64,000 nucleotides of DNA from Bifidobacterium hapali (GTDB taxonomy: Bacteria > Actinomycetota > Actinomycetes > Actinomycetales > Bifidobacteriaceae), in assembly GCF_002259755.1 (NCBI RefSeq), contig NZ_MWWY01000005.1, forward strand, positions 186,001-250,000, given 5' to 3'. Of this stretch, positions 25,960-34,885 are shown piece by piece (the stretch's first letter is position 1; each line of letters opens with the position of its first letter). The position numbers were made by a program, and so were the translations under genes. The notes beneath the pieces are model-generated. The model was given only the letters and a program-made list of their open reading frames with translations. It did not search any database and was not told the DNA's origin.

Positions 25960-26661
25960 ATGTCATTCCTAGAATTCCATGACGTCGTGCGCCAATACGG
26001 CAGCGGAGAATCGGCCGTGCTGGCGCTCAACCACGCCACCTTCGACATCGAACAAGGCGAGCTCGCCGTCATCCTCGGCGCATCCGGCGCCGGCAAATCC
26101 ACCACACTCAACATTCTCGGCGGGATGGACCGCGCGACTTCGGGCACCGTTACCATCGACGGCAAGGACATCGTTAAGGCCAGTGAGGCGGAACTCACCG
26201 ACTACCGCCGATTCGACGTCGGGTTCGTCTTCCAGTTCTACAATCTCGTGCCCAACCTCACTGCCTTAGAAAACGTCGAACTTGCCTCGCAGATCTGCCC
26301 CGACGCGCTCGATGCCCGCGAGACCTTGGAGAAAGTCGGCCTTGGCGATCGACTCGGTAATTTCCCGGCGCAATTGTCCGGCGGCGAGCAGCAGCGCGTC
26401 GCCATCGCCCGCGCCTTGGCTAAAAACCCAAAGCTGCTGTTGTGCGATGAGCCGACCGGCGCGCTCGATTACAATACCGGCAAACAAATCCTCCAGCTTC
26501 TGCAGGATGCGTGCCGTGATCGTGGCATCACTGTGGCCCTCGTCACGCACAACTCCGCGCTTGCGCCGATGGGTGACCGTCTGATTCGCTTCCGCTCCGG
26601 CAAAGTCACCGAAATCACGACGAACGCTAACCCCACGCCCATCGCGGACATCGAATGGTAA
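25960..26661 (+). CDS. ABC transporter ATP-binding protein, MacB/LolD type
   Basis: A 233-aa ATPase. Walker [11 protein letters not shown]-loop [20 protein letters not shown], signature [15 protein letters not shown], Walker [13 protein letters not shown] and the H-loop Val-Thr-His. This is the typical MacB/LolD/FtsE-type subunit paired with an FtsX-domain permease. Located 13 bp before its permease. Possible substrates are antimicrobial peptides or lipoproteins; none is shown. Confidence 0.95.
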   Translation: MSFLEFHDVVRQYGSGESAVLALNHATFDIEQGELAVILGASGAGKSTTLNILGGMDRATSGTVTIDGKDIVKASEAELTDYRRFDVGFVFQFYNLVPNLTALENVELASQICPDALDARETLEKVGLGDRLGNFPAQLSGGEQQRVAIARALAKNPKLLLCDEPTGALDYNTGKQILQLLQDACRDRGITVALVTHNSALAPMGDRLIRFRSGKVTEITTNANPTPIADIEW

Positions 26662-26674
26662 AGGGGTGAACGCT

Positions 26675-29437
26675 ATGGCACATGCACAACAGCGCCGCAC
26701 CGTGCGTCAAACGCGAGTGAAACGCACCGCGCTCTACAAGGACGCCTGGCGGGCCGTCGCCTCCAACGGCAAGCGATTTGCGGCAATAGCAGTCATTGTC
26801 GCGGTCGGTGTGATGATGATGGGTGCGCTTTCGTCTATCAGCAACGATTTGCGCGGTGGCCTCGACGGTTTCTTTGACAAGACCGACATGCACGACTTGA
26901 GCATCGTCTCCACGTTCGGTTTCGATGATGACGATATCAAGGCCCTGTCTAGCGTGAATGGCGTGGGGGCGGTCGCCGGTCAGTGGTCGGCCAGTGCATA
27001 CACCCGAATCGATGGCAAGCAGGCGTCCGCCACGGTGACCGCGCTGAACGATCAGGGTCTCGACCAGCCGTATCTGACCGATGGCCGTCTGCCGGAGAAG
27101 GCGCATGAGATCGCCGTCACCGAGCAGTATTTGACCGACAGCGGCAAGGCGTTGGGTGATACTCTCACGTTCACGCTGGACGACTCCACGTCCGTGACGC
27201 AATTGATTGCCAACGCAGGCGGTTCGTCCGACGATTCTGGCACGTTTGCGACCGGCGAGTACACCATAGTCGGCACCGTCATCGATCCGAACGATATCGT
27301 CAACCCGTCCGGTCCGATGGCATTGATCTCCGGCTCGAAAACCGTCTATCCATTGTTCGTCGCGCCTGAGGCTGTGGACAAGACGGACGCGCCGTACACG
27401 TCTGCGCTGATCAGCGTGGATGGTGCAGCGGAACTCAACACGTACGGTAATGATTATCTGACGAACGTAACGCAGACACAGTCGAATATCGAGAAAATCC
27501 AGTCGTCCCGTGAACAAGCTCGCACCGACGCTATCAAGGACGCCATTCGTGAACCGATCGAAAGCAAACTTAACGAGCAGAAGCAAGCTATTGTGGCCCT
27601 GCCTGACGGCAATCCGATGAAAACCGCTGCCGAACAGAAAATTGCCGACGCGCAATCGCAGCTGGAATCAAAGCTTGACGCGCTGCCGGACGCCACATGG
27701 ATCATTCGCGACCGCAGTGCCCTGACTAGTTATGAGGACGTCAAGACCGAAGGCGAGATGATCTCCCGCCTCGGCAAGCTGTTCCCGATTCTGTTCCTCG
27801 TCATCGCGATTCTCGTCAGTTTGACCGCTGTGGCCCGCATGGTGGAAGAGGATCGCCAGCTTATCGGCACATACAAGGCACTCGGCTACACGCGCGGCGA
27901 AACGATGCTCAAGTATCTCATCTACTCGGCTTCGGCAGTGCTCGCAGGTGGTGTGATCGGCGATCTGATCGGACTGGCTGGTCTGCCGTTTGTGTTCACC
28001 AAACGCATGTTGCATATTCTGTACGTGATTCCCACGTACCCGCTCATCATTGACTGGCGTATCGGCATCGGTGGCATCCTGCTGTTCCTTGTGCTCATCT
28101 GCGGCAGTGCGATGGCTGTGTGTGCTGGTTCTTTGCGGCTTCAGCCGGCCGAATTGCTCCGTCCGAAAGCGCCGAAAGCTGGCAAAACCATCGTTCTGCA
28201 GCGCATCGGGTTTGTCTGGAATCATCTGAGCTTCCTCGGCAAGGTGACTGCGCGCAACCTGTTCCGATACAAGTCCCGTGCACTCATGGTGATTATCGGC
28301 GTGCTCGGATGTACTGCGCTGATGACCGCCGGTTTCGGTATGGCATCCTCCGCAATGACGATGATGCCACGACAGTTCAGTGAAATCGCCACTTACGATG
28401 TGATGGCCGTGACCAAGCCGACTGATCATGACGCGGCTCAGCAATCGTTGGATAACGATGATGCAGTGGAATCCTCGCTGCCGTTGTATGTGCAGAGCGC
28501 GACGTTGTCTGCGGATACTGGGAATAACACTGGGAATAGCGCGAATGATGATGCTGGTGATGGCGAATCCACTGAAGATGGCAAGCTGACCGTGCAGTTC
28601 ATGGTCATTCCGAACGGTGAATCGCTTGACAGCTATCTTGATCTGCATACTGCGGACGGTCAAGCCATTGCGTTGGATGACAGTAGCAGTGAGGCGGCGG
28701 CAATCGTCACAGCCAACGCCGCCAAAACTTTTGGTCTGACTGCCGGCAGTACCGTTAAGCTCGCCGATGCGATGATGGACACCGCTACGGTGAAAGTCAC
28801 CGGCGTGGCTCAGTATTACACGGGCAATATCGTGGTCATGTCCGAGGCAGCCTACCGTGCGGCGTTTGACGTGAGTGATGATACGGATCTGACGCTCAAC
28901 GCCGACCTCATCAAGGTGAAGGGCGACGATGATGCGCAGATCGCGTTCGCTGACAGTCTGGCTGAACAGGACGAATACCTGACGGTGATGAGCACCGCCA
29001 AGCAGACGCGTGATTTCGGCAAGAGCTTCCTCATCTTCTTCGTGATGATCGGCTTCATCGTGGTCATGGCGGCGATTCTCGCGGTGGTAGTGCTCTATAC
29101 GCTCGCATCCACGAACATTTCGGAACGGGAGCGCGAGCTGGCTACGATCAAGGTGCTGGGCTTCCGGCGTGGTGAAGTGCACGGTTACGTGAACAAGGAG
29201 ATGCTACTGCTGGCCGGTATTGGCATTGTCATCGGCCTGCCGTGCGGTCGCGGCTTGCTCGGGTTCCTGTTGAGCCAGTTGAATCTGCCCGGTATGAGCA
29301 TCGTGCCGCATGTGGCGTGGTACTGCTATGTACTTGCTGCATTGCTGGCATTCGGATTCACGGTGATTGTGGAACAGTCGACGAACAAGTCGCTCGATCG
29401 TATCGACATGGTTGGTGCGCTGAAGAGCCCCGAGTGA
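26675..29437 (+). CDS. ABC transporter permease with FtsX domains
   Basis: A 920-aa permease. N-terminal helix at about 20-45, an external domain of ~280 residues, then a first FtsX domain (LFPILFLVIAILVSLTAVAR, EEDRQLIGTYKALGYTRGE). A large second external domain is rich in Asp/Asn/Ser, followed by a second FtsX domain (ISERERELATIKVLGFRRGE, then LLAGIGIVIGLPCG). Helices number about eight in total. AAGGGG precedes the ATG at 26675; a GTG at 26666 is the alternative. Large-extracellular-domain permeases of this type export peptides or lipids. It is regulated with the ATPase by the divergent TetR protein. Confidence 0.93.
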   Translation: MAHAQQRRTVRQTRVKRTALYKDAWRAVASNGKRFAAIAVIVAVGVMMMGALSSISNDLRGGLDGFFDKTDMHDLSIVSTFGFDDDDIKALSSVNGVGAVAGQWSASAYTRIDGKQASATVTALNDQGLDQPYLTDGRLPEKAHEIAVTEQYLTDSGKALGDTLTFTLDDSTSVTQLIANAGGSSDDSGTFATGEYTIVGTVIDPNDIVNPSGPMALISGSKTVYPLFVAPEAVDKTDAPYTSALISVDGAAELNTYGNDYLTNVTQTQSNIEKIQSSREQARTDAIKDAIREPIESKLNEQKQAIVALPDGNPMKTAAEQKIADAQSQLESKLDALPDATWIIRDRSALTSYEDVKTEGEMISRLGKLFPILFLVIAILVSLTAVARMVEEDRQLIGTYKALGYTRGETMLKYLIYSASAVLAGGVIGDLIGLAGLPFVFTKRMLHILYVIPTYPLIIDWRIGIGGILLFLVLICGSAMAVCAGSLRLQPAELLRPKAPKAGKTIVLQRIGFVWNHLSFLGKVTARNLFRYKSRALMVIIGVLGCTALMTAGFGMASSAMTMMPRQFSEIATYDVMAVTKPTDHDAAQQSLDNDDAVESSLPLYVQSATLSADTGNNTGNSANDDAGDGESTEDGKLTVQFMVIPNGESLDSYLDLHTADGQAIALDDSSSEAAAIVTANAAKTFGLTAGSTVKLADAMMDTATVKVTGVAQYYTGNIVVMSEAAYRAAFDVSDDTDLTLNADLIKVKGDDDAQIAFADSLAEQDEYLTVMSTAKQTRDFGKSFLIFFVMIGFIVVMAAILAVVVLYTLASTNISERERELATIKVLGFRRGEVHGYVNKEMLLLAGIGIVIGLPCGRGLLGFLLSQLNLPGMSIVPHVAWYCYVLAALLAFGFTVIVEQSTNKSLDRIDMVGALKSPE

Positions 29438-29489
29438 TGTTGGGCGTGGGTTGGCGGTGACGGATGGATGGTGTGATGACGACACAATT

Positions 29490-29548
29490 GCAGTGACGCC
29501 GTCACTGTAACGCTACTGCTATTGTCAAGGCTCCCTACGGGGAGCCTT
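29490..29548. terminator. Hairpins between convergent permease and TetR genes
   Basis: CAGTGACG-C-CGTCACTG forms a nearly perfect palindrome near 29490-29507. A second hairpin AAGGCTCCC / GGGAGCCTT lies at 29527-29548. No T-run follows on either strand; termination is inferred from position. Confidence 0.5.
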
Positions 29549-29578
29549 CGTCGCGTTGTTGGAAGATCGTATCCGTAG

Positions 29579-30178
29579 TTACTTGGGCTGTATTTGCAGC
29601 GAGTGAACGAGTTGGGATACTGTTCGTGGCACGGGAGATTGAGTAATCCAATCCGGGTTGAACTCCGTGTGCTCGAGCATGCCTTGTGTCACATTGAACA
29701 TGCCGAGAATGCCGCTGGCGGCAAATTCTGCGGTGATGCGTTGCTCTGGAGAGAGTGATTCCCGTTTGACATTGATCGAGGACAGCCAGATGTCGATGAC
29801 GAAATCCTTGAGCTGTCGCACTAACGCTGCTGAACCGTGTGAGCCTGCGATCAGCATGATTTTGCGAATACACGAGCGATACACGGGGTCGTCGATGCGT
29901 TTTCCGTAGTCGCTGATGGCTTCTGTGTCGTTCGGCTGCTGGATGAGATGGACGATGAAAGAGGCGACATTTGACTGCGCATACAGTGCGGCGATGGCAT
30001 CGTCGGCCAGTTCTGGAATGGATGTGTAGTGATAGTAAAATGCGCTGCGATTGAGCCCGCTCGCGCGCGTGATATCGCTGATGGTGATTTGCGCATATGG
30101 CTTGGCTTCGAGCAGCATCCAGAATGCGCGTTGCATTTTTTCGGGTGCACTTTGCTCGTCTGCTTTTGGTCGTCCCAT
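29579..30178 (-). CDS. TetR-family regulator of the YhgE-like permease
   Basis: A 199-aa regulator. The HTH is near residues 10-55 (KMQRAFWMLLEAKPYAQITI, then ITRASGLNRSAFYYHYTS). CAAGGAGGACCAAAC precedes the ATG at 30178; the longer frame to 30235 is dismissed. It is divergent from the ABC-2-type permease and shares with the preceding TetR/ABC module a bracketed half-site architecture. Confidence 0.9.
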   Translation of the reverse strand: MGRPKADEQSAPEKMQRAFWMLLEAKPYAQITISDITRASGLNRSAFYYHYTSIPELADDAIAALYAQSNVASFIVHLIQQPNDTEAISDYGKRIDDPVYRSCIRKIMLIAGSHGSAALVRQLKDFVIDIWLSSINVKRESLSPEQRITAEFAASGILGMFNVTQGMLEHTEFNPDWITQSPVPRTVSQLVHSLQIQPK

Positions 30179-30257
30179 GTTTGGTCCTCCTTGCTGTGCT
30201 TGCCGTGTGGGATGCCCCGTATCGGCTGTCGTCACGGTACGCCTCTAACTCAACAGC

Positions 30258-30327
30258 ATATCGAATTATGGGGATTTATATTCCACAATGTGTTGGGTAT
30301 TCTCATCGTTTGGGCGGATTCGATATG
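30258..30327. promoter_or_regulatory. Separated operator half-sites
   Basis: CATATCGAAT (30258-30267) and ATTCGATATG (30318-30327) are perfect inverted 10-bp arms 50 bp apart, in the divergent region between TetR and the permease. Confidence 0.45.
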
Positions 30328-30349
30328 AATTCGCAAATGAGAGGAACCC

Positions 30350-31678
30350 ATGATGAATATGTTGAATATATTGAGAAAACATGCGAAATATGCTCTGCCA
30401 TTAGTGGTAATTATCGCCATCTCCTGCTTGATGGCGCTCATATTCTACCCGATGATGAATGCGCAGGTTCGCCAGCTGCCTGTCGCAATCCTGTCGTTAG
30501 ACGAAGGCGCATCCACCGCTCAAGGGGACGTCAATGTCGGTGACACAATGGTCAAGAAACTAACCGGAGCGTCGTCGGATGTTTCGTCTGATAATTCGTC
30601 GTCTGACAGTGCCGACGAACAACCGATGGTCTGGACCGAGGTCGCTTCGCAGGGCGATCTTGACAAGGGCTTCGCCGACCATGAGTATTATGCGGCAATC
30701 ACCATCTCTAAGGACTTCACCGCCAAGCAGATGGCTGTAAAACAGGCGGCTGCCAAGGCTCAGATCGAGTCCGCCACAGCGCTTGCACAGACCTTAGCCA
30801 AGGCGCAGGCTGAAGCGGCAGCGCAGGGGCTTACCGGGGCAGTGGCGCAGCAGTATGTGCAGACTGCTATGCAGAAGGCTATCGCCGCACAGTCTGGCGA
30901 TGCGGCCGGCGTTTCAGGCTCCACGTCTGCTTCGTCCGACGACGAGAACGCCCCGGTCATCACCCTCACTATCGACAACTCGAAGAGCCCACTTGTCGCC
31001 AGCCTGCTCAAGCAGAGCGTGCCGGCCATGCTTTCCCAGAGCGGTGCGAAGGTGGATGTCAAGACGATCAACGCCGGTGATGTCAAGTCCAACAGCAGTC
31101 TGCCCACAGCGGCGATGATGGGGCAGAACGTGCTCATCATGCCTACGTACATGATGTCCATGATCGTATCCGTGCTCATCGTGTCGCAGTTGGGTCGCAA
31201 GCAGTACGATTCCAAGTCGCAGCGTTGGGGGGCATTCGGTGCACAACTGGTTGCTGCACTGGGCTGGTCGCTATGTGTTGCACTTGGTGCATGCTGCATT
31301 TTCGCCATGCTTGGCTCCGGCTGGCCGCCGGTGGCGATGATTGGATTCCTGTGGCTTGCCAGCTTCTCTATCATGGCGGTGCTGTTGTCCCTGATGAACA
31401 TTGCGCTGCCTTTTGGTGTGCTGTGCGGTGTTCTTGGATTGGGACTTGGCATGACCAGCGGCTTGTTCCCCTACGAGCTGTTGCCCGGATTCTGGCGCGA
31501 TTGGGTGTATGGCTGGGTGCCGCAACGCTACATCGGCGATGGCGTGCGCGCGGTATTGTACAGCGGCGACGGATGGTGGAACGTTGCATCGGAGCCATTG
31601 ATGGTGGTCATATGCGTCGGCCTGTTGGTCTTTGTTCTCGAAGGTGTTGCGCCGCTCGGCAAACGCAACAGCCGCTAG
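30350..31678 (+). CDS. YhgE/Pip-like ABC-2-type membrane protein
   Basis: A 442-aa protein. An N-terminal helix (residues 12-34) is followed by a ~220-residue external region (AQVRQLPVAILSLDEGAST, an Ala/Gln-rich helical stretch, and LVASLLKQSVP). About five further helices fill residues 245-435. This is the DUF3533/YhgE arrangement of phage-infection-like proteins and ABC-2 exporters. No ATPase is adjacent, so it may work alone or as a secondary-type transporter. GAGAGGAACCC precedes two ATGs at 30350 and 30353. Confidence 0.82.
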   Translation: MMNMLNILRKHAKYALPLVVIIAISCLMALIFYPMMNAQVRQLPVAILSLDEGASTAQGDVNVGDTMVKKLTGASSDVSSDNSSSDSADEQPMVWTEVASQGDLDKGFADHEYYAAITISKDFTAKQMAVKQAAAKAQIESATALAQTLAKAQAEAAAQGLTGAVAQQYVQTAMQKAIAAQSGDAAGVSGSTSASSDDENAPVITLTIDNSKSPLVASLLKQSVPAMLSQSGAKVDVKTINAGDVKSNSSLPTAAMMGQNVLIMPTYMMSMIVSVLIVSQLGRKQYDSKSQRWGAFGAQLVAALGWSLCVALGACCIFAMLGSGWPPVAMIGFLWLASFSIMAVLLSLMNIALPFGVLCGVLGLGLGMTSGLFPYELLPGFWRDWVYGWVPQRYIGDGVRAVLYSGDGWWNVASEPLMVVICVGLLVFVLEGVAPLGKRNSR

Positions 31679-31691
31679 TATCGGTTGATTG

Positions 31692-31736
31692 AGTAACCTC
31701 TGATCGCTGCTTGCGAAGAAGCGATCAGAGGTTACT
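31692..31736. terminator. Long hairpin after the YhgE-like gene
   Basis: AGTAACCTCTGATCGCT and AGCGATCAGAGGTTACT form a 17-bp perfect stem with an 11-nt loop, starting 14 bp after the stop. No T-run. Confidence 0.6.
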
Positions 31737-31774
31737 GGAGGTTATGGGAGCTTTATGCTGCTCCGACGGTTGAT

Positions 31775-31828
31775 GCGTGGCGGATATTGCTCGCTGAGCG
31801 GTGTCTCAGCGAGCAATATCCGCCACGC
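31775..31828. repeat. Family C long hairpin (copy C1)
   Basis: A perfect 24-bp stem: GCGTGGCGGATATTGCTCGC plus TGAG pairs with its exact complement across a 6-nt loop. It lies between convergent genes. The stem shares the outer arm pattern (GCGTGGC) and TCGCTGA end with C2 at 36242. Confidence 0.75.
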
Positions 31829-31907
31829 ACATGGGGTTGGCCCAGATTAATGGCCGGTCTTTATGTGAGATGGGAGTCTGCGCGTTCTGCTCGGCTGTTT
31901 TCAGGCG

Positions 31908-32516
31908 TCACTCCCACACGTCAAGTTTGCGCTGCTTGAAGTAGTACTCGCGATCCTTATCTCCGATGGGTCGGACCACTTGACAGGGCGCGCCGTATGC
32001 CACTGTATTCGCTGGAATATCGTGGGTGACAACCGATCCTGCGCCGATCACGCAGTTATCGCCGATCGTAACTCCCGGCAGAATCGTTACGTTTGCGCCA
32101 ACCCACACGTTGCGGCCGATCGTTACTGGAATACAGTACACATAATGATGTTCGCGCAGTACTGGTAGCACAGGATGCCCGGCCGTCGCGATGACCACGT
32201 TCGGCCCGAACATGCACCAGTCACCGATGGTGATGTCTGCGTCATCTACGCATGTGAAGTTTACGTTGCAATAGACTCCTTTGCCCATGTGCACATGATG
32301 GAATCCCCAGTTTGCATGGGCTGGAGTTTCAACATGGCAACCGTCGCCGATCTCGGCGAACATCTCCTTGAGGAGTTTTTGCTTGCCGTCTGCGTCGGTG
32401 GGATGTGTGCGGTTGAACTCCCACAGTTTTTCTTGATATTCGAGCTGGCCGCCCATGATGGATGGGTCGTCATAATGATAGGGCAGTTGTTCAGTACGCC
32501 GCTTCGCGTTATCCAT
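31908..32516 (-). CDS. Sugar O-acetyltransferase (maltose/galactoside type)
   Basis: A 202-aa left-handed beta-helix (hexapeptide-repeat) acetyltransferase. It has the N-terminal maltose acetyltransferase cap (RTEQLPYHYDDPSIM..), an NVNFTCVDD strand, the active-site His in ATAGHP, and hexapeptide runs such as VGANVTILPGVTIGD and AGSVVTHD. It transfers acetyl from acetyl-CoA to sugars, probably in the cytoplasm as a trimer. AAAGGAGACCATC precedes the ATG. Substrate sugar is uncertain. Confidence 0.92.
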   Translation of the reverse strand: MDNAKRRTEQLPYHYDDPSIMGGQLEYQEKLWEFNRTHPTDADGKQKLLKEMFAEIGDGCHVETPAHANWGFHHVHMGKGVYCNVNFTCVDDADITIGDWCMFGPNVVIATAGHPVLPVLREHHYVYCIPVTIGRNVWVGANVTILPGVTIGDNCVIGAGSVVTHDIPANTVAYGAPCQVVRPIGDKDREYYFKQRKLDVWE

Positions 32517-32762
32517 GATGGTCTCCTTTAGCGCCGAATGCTAGTGTTTGCAACTATGTTTGCGTTACCATCAAGTATAGCGGTATGTTTTGTATTCTGT
32601 GTCAATAATTCGTTAGTGAATTAATGACCTCCTAGTTAGAAAATGGCTCCCGTTGCCGGGATGTTACCGTGGAACAAACAGCAGAGCTGTTTGTGGGCAA
32701 TATGTGAGCCGGCAGGCGAACCAATAAGCTGCGCGTGAAGCGCGTCTGTAATTGCAGGATGA
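32517..32762. other. Intergenic region before family D copy
   Basis: No gene is evident. A degenerate GGCTCCCGTTGCCGGG near 32645 may be another decayed family D end. Confidence 0.3.
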
Positions 32763-32871
32763 GTTGTCAGCGTAGCTGACTGAGGGGTAGTCATGTCTTT
32801 GGAGCGTTCACAAGAGTGTCGACTACCCCTCAGTCGTTTTCGCTCGACAGCTCCCCTGACAAGGGGAGCTG
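32763..32871. repeat. Family D MITE-like inverted repeat (copy 3)
   Basis: Arms TTGTCAGCGTAGCTGACTGA with GGGGTAGTC, and GACTACCCCTCAGTCG, are followed by CTCCCCTGACAAGGGGAG. The left CTCCCC terminus is missing, unlike copy 1. It lies 60 bp beyond the stop of the hydroxyacid dehydrogenase gene. Confidence 0.75.
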
Positions 32872-32930
32872 CTATAAGATGCTGTTTGCTTAACGGCAAC
32901 AAGCCAGTCGGCTTGAGCTAATTGCAGCGT

Positions 32931-33905
32931 TTACTCGCCGAAATCGAGTGGCTCGCCCTTGATCATGTGAGTGAGCTCATTGACCACGTTCTCGCCCATG
33001 CCTTGCAACTCGGTGCCTTCAGAGCCAGCGATATGCGGGGTAAGAATCACGTTTGGCATATCCCATAGTGGCGAATCAGCAGACAGCGGCTCATCTGGAT
33101 CAGTTACGTCGAGAATCGCATTGATGCGGCCGGTCTTGAGCTCTGCGATCATCGCATCAGCATCTACAACAGCGCCGCGAGCAGAGTTGATGAACCACGC
33201 GCCATCCTTCATCATCTTGAAGTACTTTTCACCGATCATGCCCTGCGTGGCTGGCAAGCTTGGCGTGTGTACAGAAATCACATCAGACTCACGGAATAGC
33301 GTGTCTAGATTAACCTTGGTTGCACCATAAGATGCTGTTTCCTCGGCGTCCATCGAACGTGATTCAGCAAGTACGCGCATACGGTATGATTTGAGCAGTC
33401 CCAGCAAATGACGACCAATACGTGCAGATGCAGTCACCAAGCCAACAGTCTTGTGATAGTTGCCGGCGGTCGGGAATTCAACTTCACGGTTAATGTATTC
33501 GCGGCGTTCGCGATAGATGCGTTCGGCGCGGAAGAAGTCTTTGTTGGCCATGAGAATCATCGCCATGCAGTATTCGGCAACCGGAATACCGTTAACATAG
33601 CCAGAGTTAGACATGAGAATGCCGCGTGTTTTAACAGCGTCCAGAGCTTCAGGTGTGAGCAGACGCCATGTGTTGCCAGCGGCCGCTGCGATGCCCTTAA
33701 TATTCGGCATCTTGGCAAGTGCATCAGCGTCAATGCGCGCGTCTGGACCCCAACCGGAGAAGATGTAGTCAGCTTGTGCAATCTGCTCGTCAACGCCATC
33801 TGCGTGGAAGTCGGTGATAACGTTGCGATCAACATTGGCGATGGTGTTGAGTCGTTCCCACTGTTCGGCGTTCATTAGTTTGTCCACGAGTTCCGGTGGA
33901 CGCAT
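32931..33905 (-). CDS. D-isomer 2-hydroxyacid dehydrogenase (5' end probably frameshifted)
   Basis: A 324-aa protein from the ATG at 33905. Residues 55-80 and 285-320 form the catalytic domain; 105-280 form the NAD domain, with an unusual VGLVTASARIGRHLL nucleotide loop. Catalytic residues: Arg in NSARGAVVDAD, Glu in DPDEPLSADSPL, His in TPHIAGSEG. It is a paralogue of the gene at 50271, whose N-terminus aligns with HVILTMRPPELVDK. Those residues lie just upstream of the ATG in the same frame, and an ATG with AAGAAGGA at 33940 lies one frame off, suggesting a lost base near 33921-33931. It is likely a hydroxypyruvate/glyoxylate-type reductase (inference). Confidence 0.85.
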   Translation of the reverse strand: MRPPELVDKLMNAEQWERLNTIANVDRNVITDFHADGVDEQIAQADYIFSGWGPDARIDADALAKMPNIKGIAAAAGNTWRLLTPEALDAVKTRGILMSNSGYVNGIPVAEYCMAMILMANKDFFRAERIYRERREYINREVEFPTAGNYHKTVGLVTASARIGRHLLGLLKSYRMRVLAESRSMDAEETASYGATKVNLDTLFRESDVISVHTPSLPATQGMIGEKYFKMMKDGAWFINSARGAVVDADAMIAELKTGRINAILDVTDPDEPLSADSPLWDMPNVILTPHIAGSEGTELQGMGENVVNELTHMIKGEPLDFGE

Positions 33906-33959
33906 AGTGAGAATGACGTGTTTGGTTTGGATGCAGTCATGACGGTGGTATTCCTTCTT

Positions 33960-33975
33960 TGGAAAACGGTTTCCA
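33960..33975. promoter_or_regulatory. LacI-type operator candidate
   Basis: TGGAAAACGGTTTCCA is a dyad around the central CG with seven of eight pairs. It lies just upstream of the probable true start (33940) of the hydroxyacid dehydrogenase. Confidence 0.6.
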
Positions 33976-34134
33976 TACGGCGAATACTATATTATGATTT
34001 CGTAGAAAATATTTATTTGTATAATAAGCTAGATGAACATTCGCGTGTTATGGTAAACCCTTACCGATCGACTCTTACGCATTGCACTGTGTTCTTCGCG
34101 GCTATCGTTACTAGCGAACGCCAATATCTACAGA

Positions 34135-34695
34135 TTACACTTGAGCAATGCGTCGAATACCGTCGCGAACAACCGCCAGATCACTAGGCACGCCGCCAAG
34201 CGCGCGATGTAAAGTAACACCCTCGATCATTGCGTCGAGCAGCATCGCCGTTCTCGCATCGAAATACCGCTCAATTTGCGCGCGACTAGCCGCCATCCAC
34301 CGCTCGGAGATGTCACGATAATCATGGTTACGTGCGGCAAGCGTATAAAATTCGAGATTAATATTGAGATCACGTTGTGAACTGAGTAAATCGTTTCCCG
34401 TGATGTGTTCGACGATCGCATCGCATGCCTCATCCGCAGTTGTCGCGTGGGCCATACGCTCGGCAAAACGGTCAATACATTGTTGTGCGTATTGGTCGAA
34501 TGCTTGATGAAGTAAATCGCCTAATCCGGTGAAATAATAGGTCATCGAACCGAGCGGAACATCGGCTGCGGCTGCAATCACGCGATGGGATGCACCAGCC
34601 ACGCCGCGTTCGGCGATCACGTCAAGACAAGCGTCAATAATGCGTTGTCTGCGGTTGGGATCAATGCGGCGTGGCTGTCTGATGATATCGTCCAT
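34135..34695 (-). CDS. TetR-family transcriptional regulator
   Basis: A 186-aa regulator. HTH at about residues 12-55 (RQRIIDACLDVIAERGVAGA, then IAAAADVPLGSMTYYFTG). The frame opens at 34734 with further ATGs at 34707 and 34695. The last is preferred because a palindrome and a microsatellite lie immediately upstream and the N-terminus then has family length. No Shine-Dalgarno is visible. The neighbouring microprotein gene (34886) and tandem repeat suggest local regulation; the target is unknown. Confidence 0.87.
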   Translation of the reverse strand: MDDIIRQPRRIDPNRRQRIIDACLDVIAERGVAGASHRVIAAAADVPLGSMTYYFTGLGDLLHQAFDQYAQQCIDRFAERMAHATTADEACDAIVEHITGNDLLSSQRDLNINLEFYTLAARNHDYRDISERWMAASRAQIERYFDARTAMLLDAMIEGVTLHRALGGVPSDLAVVRDGIRRIAQV

Positions 34696-34719
34696 GACAT
34701 TGACCATACATGTCGAAGT

Positions 34720-34731
34720 GTACGATCGTAC
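34720..34731. promoter_or_regulatory. Perfect 12-bp palindrome, candidate TetR operator
   Basis: GTACGATCGTAC is self-complementary. It lies 25 bp upstream of the chosen start of the TetR gene and six bases from the microsatellite. Confidence 0.5.
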
Positions 34732-34737
34732 CATCGC

Positions 34738-34814
34738 GGTTACTGGTTACTGGTTACTGGTTACTGGTTGCTGGTTACTGGTTGCTGGTTACTGGTTGCT
34801 GGTTGCTGGTTACT
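34738..34814. repeat. Heptanucleotide microsatellite, 11 units
   Basis: Eleven tandem 7-bp units, GGTTACT or GGTTGCT, in the order A A A A G A G A G G A at the fifth base. It is immediately upstream of the TetR gene and its palindrome, where unit number could change promoter spacing. Confidence 0.95.
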
Positions 34815-34885
34815 TTGGCAAACTGGTAGCTCGCATCCTACTCAATGCGCAATCGTTCAGCATCCTTCGGGCGAATGTGTGCTGC

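Noticed and set aside
26627-27655. 342-aa minus-strand gene
   Set aside because: Antisense to the same permease, Arg/Val/His-rich composition, no family match.
27668-29182. 504-aa minus-strand gene
   Set aside because: Shadow of the FtsX permease; His-rich composition and no domain, while the plus strand has clear conserved motifs.
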